Assembly: GCA_945898055.1 (NCBI GenBank)
Contig: CAMDGV010000014.1
Location: 1 to 64,000 of the forward strand
Source: Akkermansia muciniphila
Lineage (GTDB): Bacteria > Verrucomicrobiota > Verrucomicrobiia > Limisphaerales > UBA9464
Direction of reading: 5' to 3'
Length of the DNA stretch: 64,000 nucleotides
This document shows positions 8,731 to 16,372 of the stretch, piece after piece (position 1 is the stretch's first letter; each line of letters opens with the position of its first letter). The notes under the pieces were generated by a model. The model searched no databases, was not told where the DNA came from, and saw nothing but the letters and a program-made list of their open reading frames with translations. Position numbers and translations under genes: made by a program.

Positions 8731-9816
8731 ATGAACGCCCTTATCTCAGATTTTATCCACCCAAGGCTGAATGGACTCCTTGCCTACGCCGCTGAATTGG
8801 GAGCTTCTGATCTCCATTTGATTGCAGGGGTTCCTCCGGCATTTCGAGTGACTGGTGAGATTATTCTGGCCGATCAAGACGCCCTCTCCCAGCAAGAGTG
8901 CAATGCGATGTCTCTGTCTCTTCTAAACGAGACTCAACAGCAGAGATTGGAACAAGACTGGGAACTCTGTTTGTCGATCCGCCATGCGATTAGCGGTCGG
9001 ATTCGGGTTACTTTTTATCGACGCAATGGCATCACTGAACTCAGTTGTCGCTTCTCCACGAACTACTTTCCCAGTCGCGACGAATTGGGACTGCCGGTGC
9101 GTCTTGATGAACTCACTCGTAAGCAGACTGGGCTAATCCTTATTACCGGTCCAACCGGGGCTGGTAAAACCACCACCTTCAACTACATGATCGACCGGCT
9201 CAACAGCGAGCGACGATGCAAAATCTTGACCATTGAAGACCCTATCGAACGCGTTCACGAAAATCGTCGAGCGATCGTTGTTCAACAAGAAGTGCTCACC
9301 GATGTCCGGTCTTTTAATCGCGCACTCGTCCATGCTTTACGACAGGATCCCGATGTTATTTGTGTTGGTGAAATGCGAGATCACGAGACGATTCAAACGG
9401 TTCTGACGGCAGCGGAGACGGGGCATTTAGTCTTAGCGACCTTGCATGCGCCCAATGCAGTTCATGCCATAGAACGAATCGTAGGCGTCTTCGAAGGAAG
9501 TGCGCAAAAGCAAGTTGTGCTCCAGTTAGCCAACACTCTCCAAGGGATTATTTCGCAAGATTTACTCCCCAGCATTGATCGGTCACGCCGGGTCTTGGCC
9601 TATGAGCTTCTAATGGTCTCGCAAGCCTGTCGGGCGATTATTCGGGAGAACAATTTACATCAATTGCCGACAGCCATGCAGTTGAGTGCTCGCGAGGGCA
9701 CGGTCCTGATGGACAACTGTCTTCATGATCTTTATTCACGGGCTATTATTAGCTACGATACTGCGATTTCTCGGGCGCGTGATCCCGAGCGATTTCAATC
9801 AGCGGGACTGTCGTAA
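8731..9816 (+). CDS. PilT-like type IV pilus retraction ATPase
   Basis: Starting at the ATG at 8731 the protein has 361 aa, the usual PilT length; the frame is open further upstream but only inside the TPR gene. The N-terminal PAS-like domain contains LGASDLHLIAGVPPAFRV. The core has Walker A GPTGAGKTTT (140-149), an Asp box ILTIEDPIE (165-173), Walker B DPDVICVGEMRD (206-217) and a His box TGHLVLATLHAPNA (230-243). These mark a secretion-superfamily hexameric ATPase of the PilT/PilU group, which drives pilus retraction in the cytoplasm. No other pilus genes are near, and it sits at the end of the AAA+/DUF1257 cluster, so it may power something other than a classical pilus. Confidence 0.85.
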   Translation: MNALISDFIHPRLNGLLAYAAELGASDLHLIAGVPPAFRVTGEIILADQDALSQQECNAMSLSLLNETQQQRLEQDWELCLSIRHAISGRIRVTFYRRNGITELSCRFSTNYFPSRDELGLPVRLDELTRKQTGLILITGPTGAGKTTTFNYMIDRLNSERRCKILTIEDPIERVHENRRAIVVQQEVLTDVRSFNRALVHALRQDPDVICVGEMRDHETIQTVLTAAETGHLVLATLHAPNAVHAIERIVGVFEGSAQKQVVLQLANTLQGIISQDLLPSIDRSRRVLAYELLMVSQACRAIIRENNLHQLPTAMQLSAREGTVLMDNCLHDLYSRAIISYDTAISRARDPERFQSAGLS

Positions 9817-10510
9817 GTTGTCTCCTTTCCTCGTAGATTTAGATGCTGAAGAGTCGCTGAATCCATCCGCCCTTCAATAGATCCAAAGGGCCGTGACAAA
9901 ACCGGGCTTTCCGCCTGTTCTTTGGCAATTCGCCCACGCTAGAATCCGTGCGTTCTGATGGGGAGCCGGATGGAAACCTCCGATCGAGAGCGCGTTGTGC
10001 GTGGATCCTTTAGAGTGTGGCCGGACTGATCCCTCGAAACAGTTCCCGCTGTCGTGAACTGTGTTTGCCCTGAAGCCCTTGGTAATGGGGTAACCACAAC
10101 GGCAACGCCGGTGCCAAGCGTTTTCCGCAAGGCTGCTCGGCGAGCTAGGCCAGGGGGTCGTATCACCCAGCAGTTTGATCGCCTACTTGCGCTCGTAACC
10201 CTAGTCTTCGTTTAACCATCAATCAGAGGAGAACGTCCAAGCACCGGTTTTCTGATCGCGTGTTAAGGAAAGAATTCAAGGTTGAATCTCGACTGGTCGG
10301 CGAGGTGAAAATGAATATCCTTCGCTTCAATTCGCCGCTGAGACAGGTTTAGGATATTCCGCTTAACTCATCCAGATTGAGGGTTCTGATTGTGTTGTCC
10401 TTCGAGGCCGTGACGACCGCGTTATAGCACAGTCCAAGAAGGTGGGGGTGAAGTGAAAACCCCTAAGTTTGTCCCTGTTCTGTGTCTGTTCATCACGAGG
10501 TTTTTTTAAA
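9817..10510. other. gene-free stretch before the RHS island
   Basis: About 700 bp with no convincing coding frame. Short frames occur on both strands but have no recognisable family and no good start context. I see no tRNA, CRISPR or clear terminator. The GC-rich part at about 10060-10160 is moderately self-complementary, but I cannot assign it to a known RNA family. Confidence 0.5.
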
Positions 10511-10664
10511 TTTAAATGAATTTTCCGACCGTCCGCGCTGCGCCTTCGATTCAAAAAAGGGAAAACGACCTAATGACCTTGAGCGAGAGAAGCTAGAGCG
10601 GCCTCGCCCATGAGTTGAACTGGCTGCTTTACCCTCCGCGTCAAAAAAGCAAATTACTATCAGT
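10511..10664. repeat. 154-bp direct repeat, left copy
   Basis: This segment, from TTTAAATGAATTTTCCGACC to ...ATTACTATCAGT, recurs in the same orientation at 12974-13128 with only a few differences (one extra A in an A-run and about three substitutions). It contains no convincing gene. The reading frame of the first RHS gene begins to look like RHS protein (NYNRYGGGG) exactly after this repeat ends, so the repeat edge marks the boundary of the RHS island. Confidence 0.85.
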
Positions 10665-10706
10665 AACTACAACCGCTACGGGGGTGGCGGCCTCAGCTTT
10701 GGTCCG

Positions 10707-11771
10707 GTGGGGCTCAAAGGTACGTCCAGCGGAGGCTCCTACGGGAAATGGGTCCTTGCTTCGGAGACCCGCTATTTCTATGACGGCATGCGGGTGATTC
10801 AGGAACGGAATGTTCAACGACAATTATTCTTCCCCCTGGGAATACTAATCGTCGTTGTACAACGGAACATCAACGGGGTTCCGACGGTGGCCTACACGCG
10901 AGGTCCGGACCTGAGCGGCACCCTGGAAGGAGCCGGGGGCATCGGCGGGCTTCTGGCCCGCAGCGAGTGGGATGGCAGCGCTTGGCGCAGGCACGCCTTC
11001 TACCACTCCGACGGCGTCGGCAACGTGACGGCGCTGGCCGTGCCCAACGGTAACGACATCGCGCTGGCAGGCAGTTACCGCTACGACCCGTTCGGCCGGC
11101 TGATCGGCACCCCCACCGACCTGGCCGCCCGCAACACCCAACGCTTCAGCAGCAAAGACTGGCACAACCCCAGCGGATTCTACTACTTCGGCTACCGCTT
11201 CTATGATCCCGCCACCCAAAGGTGGTTGAATCGGGATCCGATTGGGGAGGAGGGTGGGGTGAATTTGTATGGGTATGTTAAAAATGATCCGATCAACGGA
11301 ATTGACCCGTTAGGACTCAGCAGCATCCAAGCTCAGGTATTGGTCGCTATCGCAAAAGGTGATCTGGTAGCGCTTGAATCCTTGCTTGCGACCGGAATGC
11401 TGAGCCCAGTAGCAGCGGCACGGGTTCAGGAGGCGATCAACAGACTCAACTCACCAGCTGTACAAGCTGGTTTGGATAAGGCTTGCAAGGTCGCAAGGAC
11501 GCCAGCGCAAATTGGCGGCGAACTATCAAAACTCATTTCTCAACCACAAAGGAAATTGATTCATGATTTTTTTGGAGCAGGTTTAGAGGGTGCAGAATCG
11601 GCATTCCAGAATCTCGCTAAGGGTGGTAACCTTCCTCAAGGGTTGACCCAAGAAACCTTGGAGACTTATCGGAAAATTGCTCAAAATGCGATTAACGGTG
11701 GGATTGACATAATCGGAACACAAGCCGCAAGGCTCAAGGCGATTGAAGAGGCTTTGAAGAAATTTCAATGA
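10707..11771 (+). CDS. RHS repeat tip with novel C-terminal (putative toxin) domain
   Basis: The protein (354 aa from the GTG at 10707; homology extends back to about 10665) contains the end of an RHS barrel and its core motif: YRYDPFGRLIG, then FYYFGYRFYDPATQRWLNRDP, ending in YGYVKNDPINGIDPLG at about residue 205. After this PxxxxDPxGL-type junction comes a roughly 150-residue helical domain (LSSIQAQVLVAIAKGDLVAL to EEALKKFQ) with no cysteines and no family I recognise. Variable domains after the RHS core are typically toxins. There is no N-terminal delivery region, so this is an orphan tip, probably displaced from a full RHS gene. Residues 34-52 are encoded by an inserted palindromic element. 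The next gene overlaps by 4 bp and is the likely immunity gene. Confidence 0.72.
   Translation: MGLKGTSSGGSYGKWVLASETRYFYDGMRVIQERNVQRQLFFPLGILIVVVQRNINGVPTVAYTRGPDLSGTLEGAGGIGGLLARSEWDGSAWRRHAFYHSDGVGNVTALAVPNGNDIALAGSYRYDPFGRLIGTPTDLAARNTQRFSSKDWHNPSGFYYFGYRFYDPATQRWLNRDPIGEEGGVNLYGYVKNDPINGIDPLGLSSIQAQVLVAIAKGDLVALESLLATGMLSPVAAARVQEAINRLNSPAVQAGLDKACKVARTPAQIGGELSKLISQPQRKLIHDFFGAGLEGAESAFQNLAKGGNLPQGLTQETLETYRKIAQNAINGGIDIIGTQAARLKAIEEALKKFQ
10811..10860. repeat. 50-bp palindromic element inserted in frame in the RHS gene
   Basis: Compared with the second RHS copy (12527 onward), the first copy carries 57 extra bases: a 50-bp element plus a duplicated AACGGAA (10804-10810 and 10861-10867). 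The element is an imperfect palindrome: arms 10813-10834 and 10838-10859 pair at 18 of 22 positions around the loop CCT. The insertion adds exactly 19 codons without a stop. Sequence plus flanking 7-bp duplication indicate a small mobile palindrome (MITE/REPIN-like). Confidence 0.8.
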
Positions 11772-12178
11772 ACAAGTTGCTCGTAATCATAAATAGCCCC
11801 CCCACTTTTGCGTTCATAGATAAAAGCATTGATCGCGATTGGAGGGATAGCGGCCTTGGCGACTGGCTTGGTTTTTATGACGTTTTGCGAAATGAGTCTG
11901 GCCACCCGCAAGGGGTCCGATTTTGGCCATTTGAGGATGCTGCGAAGCTTATCTCGCGACTTGAGGCATCATCAAACGTGAGGTTTGGAGACGCTGGCAA
12001 CTCAATCTGCTTATTGTTTAGGCCAGATGCTGAGTGGGTTGAGTCCAGATCAGGAGACCAATGGATGGAAGAGGCTAGGCTATTGCTCGGGCCGAGTGGA
12101 TCACTGGCCCTGCTGTTCGGGTTCGACGTAATGCCGATGGACGAACGAAGAAGGCTTGAATTGGCTTTGCCTTCGTGA
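11768..12178 (+). CDS. putative immunity protein for the RHS toxin domain
   Basis: This 136-aa acidic protein starts at an ATG overlapping the RHS stop by 4 bp (ATGA). It has no signal peptide or membrane helix; the pattern of alternating strands and helices suggests a compact cytoplasmic alpha/beta fold (LLVIINSPPTFAFIDK, GDWLGFYDVLRNESG, WMEEARLLLGPSGSLALLFG). I do not recognise a family. Its role is inferred from position: small acidic genes immediately downstream of RHS C-terminal domains usually encode the antidote. Base composition is lower in GC than the RHS core upstream, as is common for toxin/immunity modules acquired separately. Confidence 0.6.
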   Translation: MNKLLVIINSPPTFAFIDKSIDRDWRDSGLGDWLGFYDVLRNESGHPQGVRFWPFEDAAKLISRLEASSNVRFGDAGNSICLLFRPDAEWVESRSGDQWMEEARLLLGPSGSLALLFGFDVMPMDERRRLELALPS

Positions 12179-12311
12179 ATTTTTCGGATGTTTGAACTAC
12201 TAACCGCCCGTTGTACCGCCAAAATGTGTAGAAGAATCTAGCGACGCTGAGGCCGTAAAAGGGTCAGTTCTTGATATTGATAGGTATATCGCCCAAAGCC
12301 ACTCTCCCGGC

Positions 12312-12489
12312 CTAGCCCGCAAATTGAGAGTCGAGTTTGCTGGCGCACATCATGAATGGTGGTGACAGGCGCGAATTGATCTTCATGGATGATGCGGATC
12401 GCCAGCGCTTCGTTGACGCGCTGGGCGAGGCTTGCGCCAAGGCGGCGCCGGGTCACCCGGGAAGAAATCAAGGGCTCGTCCGGGCAATA
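12312..12489 (+). pseudogene. REP-associated tyrosine transposase (RAYT) N-terminal fragment
   Basis: The sequence encodes the characteristic RAYT N-terminus in two frames: ARKLRVEFAGA (from about 12315), then, after a small deletion near 12345, HIMNGGDRRELIFMDDADRQRFVDALGEACAKA. In intact proteins the join reads like GAxYHVMNRGDRRE. The start position reads CTA instead of ATG. The catalytic HUH/tyrosine part is absent because the sequence fuses at about 12489 to an RHS fragment. Such enzymes mobilise REP-type palindromes, which may be relevant to the 50-bp palindrome 1.5 kb upstream. Confidence 0.72.
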
Positions 12490-12982
12490 GGTCCTTGCTT
12501 CGGAGACCCGCTATGTCTATGACGGCATGCGGGTGATTCAGGAACGGAACATCAACGGGGTTCCGACGGTGGCCTACACGCGAGGTCCGGACCTGAGCGG
12601 CACCCTGAAAGGGGCCGGGGGCATCGGCGGGCTGCTGGCGCGCAGCGAGTGGGACGGCAGCGCTTGGAGCAGGCACGCCTTCTACCACTCCGACGGCGTC
12701 GGCAACGTGACGGCGCTGGCCGTGCCCAACGGTAACGACATCGCGCTGGCGGGCAGTTACCGCTACGACCCGTTCGGCCGTCTGATCGGCACCCCCACCG
12801 ACCTGGCCGCCCGCAACACCCAACGCTTCAGCAGCAAGGACTGGCACAACCCCAGCGGATTCTACTACTTCGGCTACCGCTTCTATGATCCCGCCACCCA
12901 GAGGTGGTTGAATCGGGATCCGATTGGGGAGGCCGACGGCCCGAACCTCTACGCCTACGTTCGCAACCGGGCTTTTAAATGA
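12490..12982 (+). pseudogene. second RHS core fragment
   Basis: From GTCCTTGCTTCGGAGACC at 12490 this segment is nearly identical to the first RHS tip for about 440 bp and encodes the same core (YRYDPFGRLIG to WLNRDPIGEA). It lacks the palindromic insert. A TAG lies directly before the homology, and after the core the frame runs only ten residues (NLYAYVRNRAFK) before stopping at the right-hand direct repeat. It has neither an N-terminal region nor a C-terminal domain, so it is a remnant. An ATG at 12527 could allow a 151-aa product, but I doubt it is functional. Confidence 0.75.
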
Positions 12983-13128
12983 ATTTTCCGACCGTCCGCG
13001 CCGCGCCTTCGATTCAAAAAAAGGGAAAACGACCTAATGACCTTGAGCAAGAGAAGCTAGAGCGGCCTCGCCCATGAGTTGAACTGGCTGCTTTACCCTC
13101 CCCGTCAAAAAAGCAAATTACTATCAGT
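12974..13128. repeat. 154-bp direct repeat, right copy
   Basis: Same orientation as 10511-10664 and nearly identical. It begins inside the last codons of the second RHS fragment. The two copies bracket a 2.3-kb block containing the RHS tip, immunity gene, RAYT remnant and second RHS fragment, so recombination between them would delete or circularise that block. Its right end is 69 bp from a tRNA-Glu gene. Confidence 0.85.
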
Positions 13129-13197
13129 GAATAACATCAACCCCGAAAAGTTCTCTGGGAGGATCCAAACTGAAGAGAATGGGGGATTTTCGAAGAG

Positions 13198-13271
13198 TGG
13201 TAGCGCGCACGGGAATTGAACCCGTCTTTCAGCCTTGAGAGGGCCGTGTCCTGCCGATAGACGAGCACGCC
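13198..13271 (-). tRNA. tRNA-Glu (anticodon CTC)
   Basis: Read on the minus strand, the 74-nt sequence folds as a cloverleaf: acceptor GGCGTGC pairs with GCGCGCT (two G-U pairs), the D stem is GTC/GAC, the anticodon stem is CGGCC/GGCTG around loop CTCTCAA (anticodon CTC), and the T arm is ACGGG-TTCAATT-CCCGT. The discriminator base A is followed by an encoded CCA at 13198-13200. It lies at the edge of the RHS island. Confidence 0.93.
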
Positions 13272-13685
13272 ATCGAAGTCTCTATAAGAATCGAAAGATG
13301 AGCGCCGTGTCAAACTGAGATTCGAGATCCATTCCAGTTCTTCGTGACTGCCTCAAGCTCAGTTTAGTCAAGACCGGTGAGATCAGAACGGTTTTTTCAT
13401 TGGAATTAGTTACCTATCAATGGAACGAGTGATCAGATTTAGAAAGGTCCGAGGGTCAAAGTAGTTTTCTTTACCTCAGTCTATCGATGTCCCTTAGCGT
13501 CCAAAGTCTGAGGCGAGCGGTTTTCAATGCCCCAGCGCTGTTGCTCAAGCTTCAACCCTTGCGACCCGCTCAGTTGGCCTTGCGCTGGCGAGGCGACCAG
13601 CCAAGTCTGAATCAGTTGCCCTTGATCCTCAATTTGGCGATCCGCCCGTCCTCAGTCCGTTCGGTTCGATCGTCTTGGCTACAAT
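13272..13685. other. gene-free stretch next to tRNA-Glu
   Basis: About 400 bp without a credible gene. Read on the minus strand, 13490-13690 gives low-complexity basic frames interrupted by stops in every phase; this looks like decayed or extragenic repeat sequence. I see no terminator or RNA here. Confidence 0.45.
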
Positions 13686-13877
13686 CTATTGGGCGAAGTT
13701 CCATTTGACGTCGCCGGGGAAGGGGGAATCTGGGCCAGTGAGTTCGGAGTAGAGGGGATGTTGATTTGGGTCTTTGAGGTGAATTTGGGCCATGAGTGGG
13801 AAAGAGGTGACGAATTGGGACGTGGCGAAGGTTTTGATTTCGGGGTTGGAGGCGGATTCTTGGGCGCCGTCGTTCAA
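13686..13877 (-). pseudogene. glutathione peroxidase C-terminal fragment
   Basis: The 63 residues match the middle and C-terminal part of bacterial glutathione peroxidases: GAQESASNPEIKTFAT, then FPLMAQIHLKDPNQHPLY and PFPGDVKWNF, which carries the conserved WNF tryptophan region. The N-terminal half with the active-site cysteine is missing, since the adjacent anti-sigma-like gene ends only 6 bp away. The frame stops at KWNFAQ, before the last strand and helix of the family. It is therefore truncated at both ends and almost certainly non-functional. Confidence 0.72.
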
Positions 13878-13883
13878 TAGTAT

Positions 13884-14432
13884 TCAGCGGTCGCCGTTGA
13901 TCCCAAAGCCGACTCGAACCGAGCGCTGATCTGGAATTCGAAAAAGCCCATCAGGAAACAGGTTGGTCGACGGTAAATCCAGTGATCGAAGGCGGAGTTC
14001 AGAAGTTTGGTTTGCTGGATCAGCAATGGAGAGCAGGGAATTCTGCCGGCGAGGTAAAGAGGGCGGGATCGACGCAGCCACAGGGGCCTCAGAACTTCCC
14101 AACTCAACTAAGGTTCCCATAGGACTAGCCACTTGGGGTGTCCAAAAAAAAGAGAAGCAAAGTGTTGCAACCGCGAGCCCAGCCACCGTTACGGCAGACA
14201 TCCGCACAAGTCCATCCCAACCCAACTTAATCCCCGACTCGCTCTTCAACCAAGACGCCCCCAACCACCGTGAAACCCAAGACAACCCATCGACTCGGGC
14301 TTTGTCTTGCTCAAGGGATTTTACTCGGGTCATTACCTCCCGGGTAAAGGTTCGAAAATACCCCGGTGGAGGTTGCTCATTTCGCTTCATGCGAAGCAGT
14401 GACCGCAGAGCCTTGAAGTCGTTTTCACTCAT
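13884..14432 (-). CDS. putative anti-sigma factor, single membrane helix
   Basis: This 182-aa protein begins 25 bp after the ECF sigma stop on the same strand. The N-terminal 60 residues are cytoplasmic-like and polar, with a PPPGYFRTFTREVMTRV segment common in verrucomicrobial proteins that follow ECF sigma genes. One hydrophobic segment (about residues 78-98) is followed by a proline/serine-rich region that would face the periplasm. The arrangement sigma gene then one-TM gene suggests an anti-sigma factor, though no zinc-binding HxxxCxxC motif is present. The sequence itself belongs to no family I can name. Confidence 0.6.
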   Translation of the reverse strand: MSENDFKALRSLLRMKRNEQPPPGYFRTFTREVMTRVKSLEQDKARVDGLSWVSRWLGASWLKSESGIKLGWDGLVRMSAVTVAGLAVATLCFSFFWTPQVASPMGTLVELGSSEAPVAASIPPSLPRRQNSLLSIADPANQTSELRLRSLDLPSTNLFPDGLFRIPDQRSVRVGFGINGDR

Positions 14433-14457
14433 ATTTTAACTCTTCAAACTAAACTAA

Positions 14458-15105
14458 TTAGTCAACAAAATCGCCCAGAAAAACCTGAAGTTGCTGGCGA
14501 GCATAAAATAGCCGAGACCGAACTGTTCCGACATTTATCTTCAACAGCGAGGCAATCTGGTCATGGGGCATCCCCTGAATATCGTGAAGGGTCACCACCA
14601 AGCGGTGTTCCTCTGATAATTTTAAAAAAGCGTCGTTGAGTCGGCGTTGAAGTTCGGCCAAACGAGCGTCTCGATGGGGCGTCCTATAGGAAACTAACTC
14701 AACCAAAGCCGGGTCATTCTCCGCCTGAATGTCCAAATCATTAAGACTGATATGAACACTCCGATTCCGTCGACTTTTGAGATGATTTAAGCACGTATTG
14801 ACGGCAATTCGGTAAATCCAAGTGTAAAAACTTGAGTCCGCCTTGAATCCACGAAGTGCCTGCCATGCTTTGACAAAGGAATCCTGAGCAAGATCATTGG
14901 CGTCGTCATGATTGGAGCTCATGTGATAGCAGAGCCCGTAAATCTGCTCCTGATGCTTGCCAACCAAGGCGTCGTAAGCCTTCAAATCACCCGCCTGAGC
15001 TTGCCTCACCAAACGCCGCGACTCTTCTGCCTCCTCTGTCTTGGACAAGGAGTGGACCAACGCCACCGAGTCAACGGGTGCTTCCATTAGTAACGCTAAA
15101 CTCAC
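14458..15105 (-). CDS. ECF RNA polymerase sigma factor (RpoE-like)
   Basis: The 215-aa protein has sigma region 2 (YDALVGKHQEQIYGLCYHM, DANDLAQDSFVKAWQALRGF, SSFYTWIYRIAVNTCLNHLK) and region 4 (LSEEHRLVVTLHDIQGMPHD, QIASLLKINVGTVRSRLFYA), the latter being the helix-turn-helix for the -35 element. About 30 extra residues precede region 2, so an internal start is possible. It starts 6 bp after the polyprenyl synthase stop and is followed by a one-TM protein that may be its antagonist. Co-transcription with an isoprenoid-chain enzyme hints at a cell-envelope stress response, which is an inference. Confidence 0.9.
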   Translation of the reverse strand: MSLALLMEAPVDSVALVHSLSKTEEAEESRRLVRQAQAGDLKAYDALVGKHQEQIYGLCYHMSSNHDDANDLAQDSFVKAWQALRGFKADSSFYTWIYRIAVNTCLNHLKSRRNRSVHISLNDLDIQAENDPALVELVSYRTPHRDARLAELQRRLNDAFLKLSEEHRLVVTLHDIQGMPHDQIASLLKINVGTVRSRLFYARQQLQVFLGDFVD

Positions 15106-15111
15106 AACGGT

Positions 15112-16146
15112 CTAACCGGCGAGTAACGCGGTTTGTCGGGCAAGAAAACCGTTCAAGGCCAACAATGCATCTATCTCAGGTCCGGGCTTGATTTCGGACA
15201 ACGCCGATTCAGCAGCGTTCAAAAATTCTGCAATCACCCGACGCGACTCGTTAAGCGCCCCACACTGTTCTAGTTTTAAACGAATTTCTTGAAATTTTGC
15301 GGGCTCCCAAGAGTTTAGCGAGGCGATCAATTCTTCTCGTTCTCTGCTTTCGCATTGCTCAAGGCAAACAATCAAGGGAAGGGTGACCTTACCACTCGAA
15401 AGATCTGTTCCCAAGGACTTGCCAACGACGGATTCTGCGCCGAAAAGGTCCAAGCAATCATCGTAGATCTGGTAGGCTGTTCCTAAGGCTAACCCGTAGC
15501 GCCGAAGTGCCCCGATCTCCGCTGAGGTCCCTCCCGAAAGACGCGACCCTAAATCACAGGCTAAAGCAAATAATTCGGCGGTCTTCATCTCAATGACCTT
15601 AAAATAATCAGGTCGATCTAGACTCCAGCGCCGCCGCCGATGGCTCTGAAGGATTTCTCCAGCACAGACGCGTTCACTACTCGTTGCCACAAGTTTACAA
15701 ATCTCAGTGGAGGAAAGGCCTGATGCCAATTTCAGTGCATGAGCAAAAAGGCAATCACCTAACAAAACAGCCACCCCATTGCCCCAGCGATTCGCGAGCG
15801 TGGGACGACGGCGGCGCACCAAGGCCTCGTCCATAATATCATCATGCACCAAAGTCGCTAGATGGATCATCTCGATGATCGCAGCGATGGTGACCGATTC
15901 TTCGGTGACTTCACCCACCGAACCCCCACACAAGGCGACCAAAGTCGGACGCAATTGCTTCCCTTGGTTCTCCAACGCATACCGGGCATATTCCTGAATT
16001 TCTGATTCAAACTCGATGACCTGATCCTCAAGACGAAGAGCAACACGTTCGAGAAAGTCGCGAACCGGGGCAACAACAGGATCCCAATCGCTAGAGATCA
16101 GTTCAAGCGGCGCACTAGAAGGCATGGTGGGCAAAGCCGGCATCAA
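15112..16146 (-). CDS. trans-polyprenyl diphosphate synthase
   Basis: This 344-aa protein is an all-trans prenyl chain elongating enzyme. Both aspartate-rich motifs are present: DDIMD at 102-106 and DDCLD at 229-233, with the GKQLRPTLV region at 62-70 and KTAELF at 188-193. It should condense isopentenyl diphosphate onto farnesyl or geranylgeranyl diphosphate to make a C35-C45 chain, most likely the tail of menaquinone, matching the futalosine-pathway gene mqnC at 20.6 kb and the complex I operon. Product length cannot be read reliably from sequence. The gene leads a three-gene operon with an ECF sigma factor and a putative anti-sigma. Confidence 0.86.
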   Translation of the reverse strand: MMPALPTMPSSAPLELISSDWDPVVAPVRDFLERVALRLEDQVIEFESEIQEYARYALENQGKQLRPTLVALCGGSVGEVTEESVTIAAIIEMIHLATLVHDDIMDEALVRRRRPTLANRWGNGVAVLLGDCLFAHALKLASGLSSTEICKLVATSSERVCAGEILQSHRRRRWSLDRPDYFKVIEMKTAELFALACDLGSRLSGGTSAEIGALRRYGLALGTAYQIYDDCLDLFGAESVVGKSLGTDLSSGKVTLPLIVCLEQCESREREELIASLNSWEPAKFQEIRLKLEQCGALNESRRVIAEFLNAAESALSEIKPGPEIDALLALNGFLARQTALLAG

Positions 16147-16372
16147 TCACCCTCAGACTATGGCATCACTCCGTAAAGGGTCAAACTCCTCCTCAGTTTC
16201 TCGACCGGAATTCACCGACAGTCCCAAGTGTTACTCTGGTTAAAACATACAAAATAACCGCTTTTCACTCGAGATTAGTCTGGGGACCTCTGGGTCACCA
16301 TCCCCCTTTTTGAATAAATCACTGATCGAGAGTGTAGACCCTTCCAAAAAAATATGGGAAGACTAACCTCTG

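Noticed and set aside
10060-10160. GC-rich self-complementary stretch that might be a structured RNA
   Set aside because: No match to the conserved elements of RNase P RNA, tmRNA, SRP RNA or 6S RNA, and the pairing is not strong enough to claim a new RNA.
10845-11219. minus-strand reading frame of 124 codons over the RHS core
   Set aside because: It is antisense to the well-supported RHS core; the same frame appears antisense to the second copy at 12383-12847, which is explained by the duplication.
13487-13880. plus-strand frames, including a glycine/glutamate-rich one at 13689-13880
   Set aside because: The latter is the complement of the glutathione peroxidase fragment; the others show no family and unusual composition.
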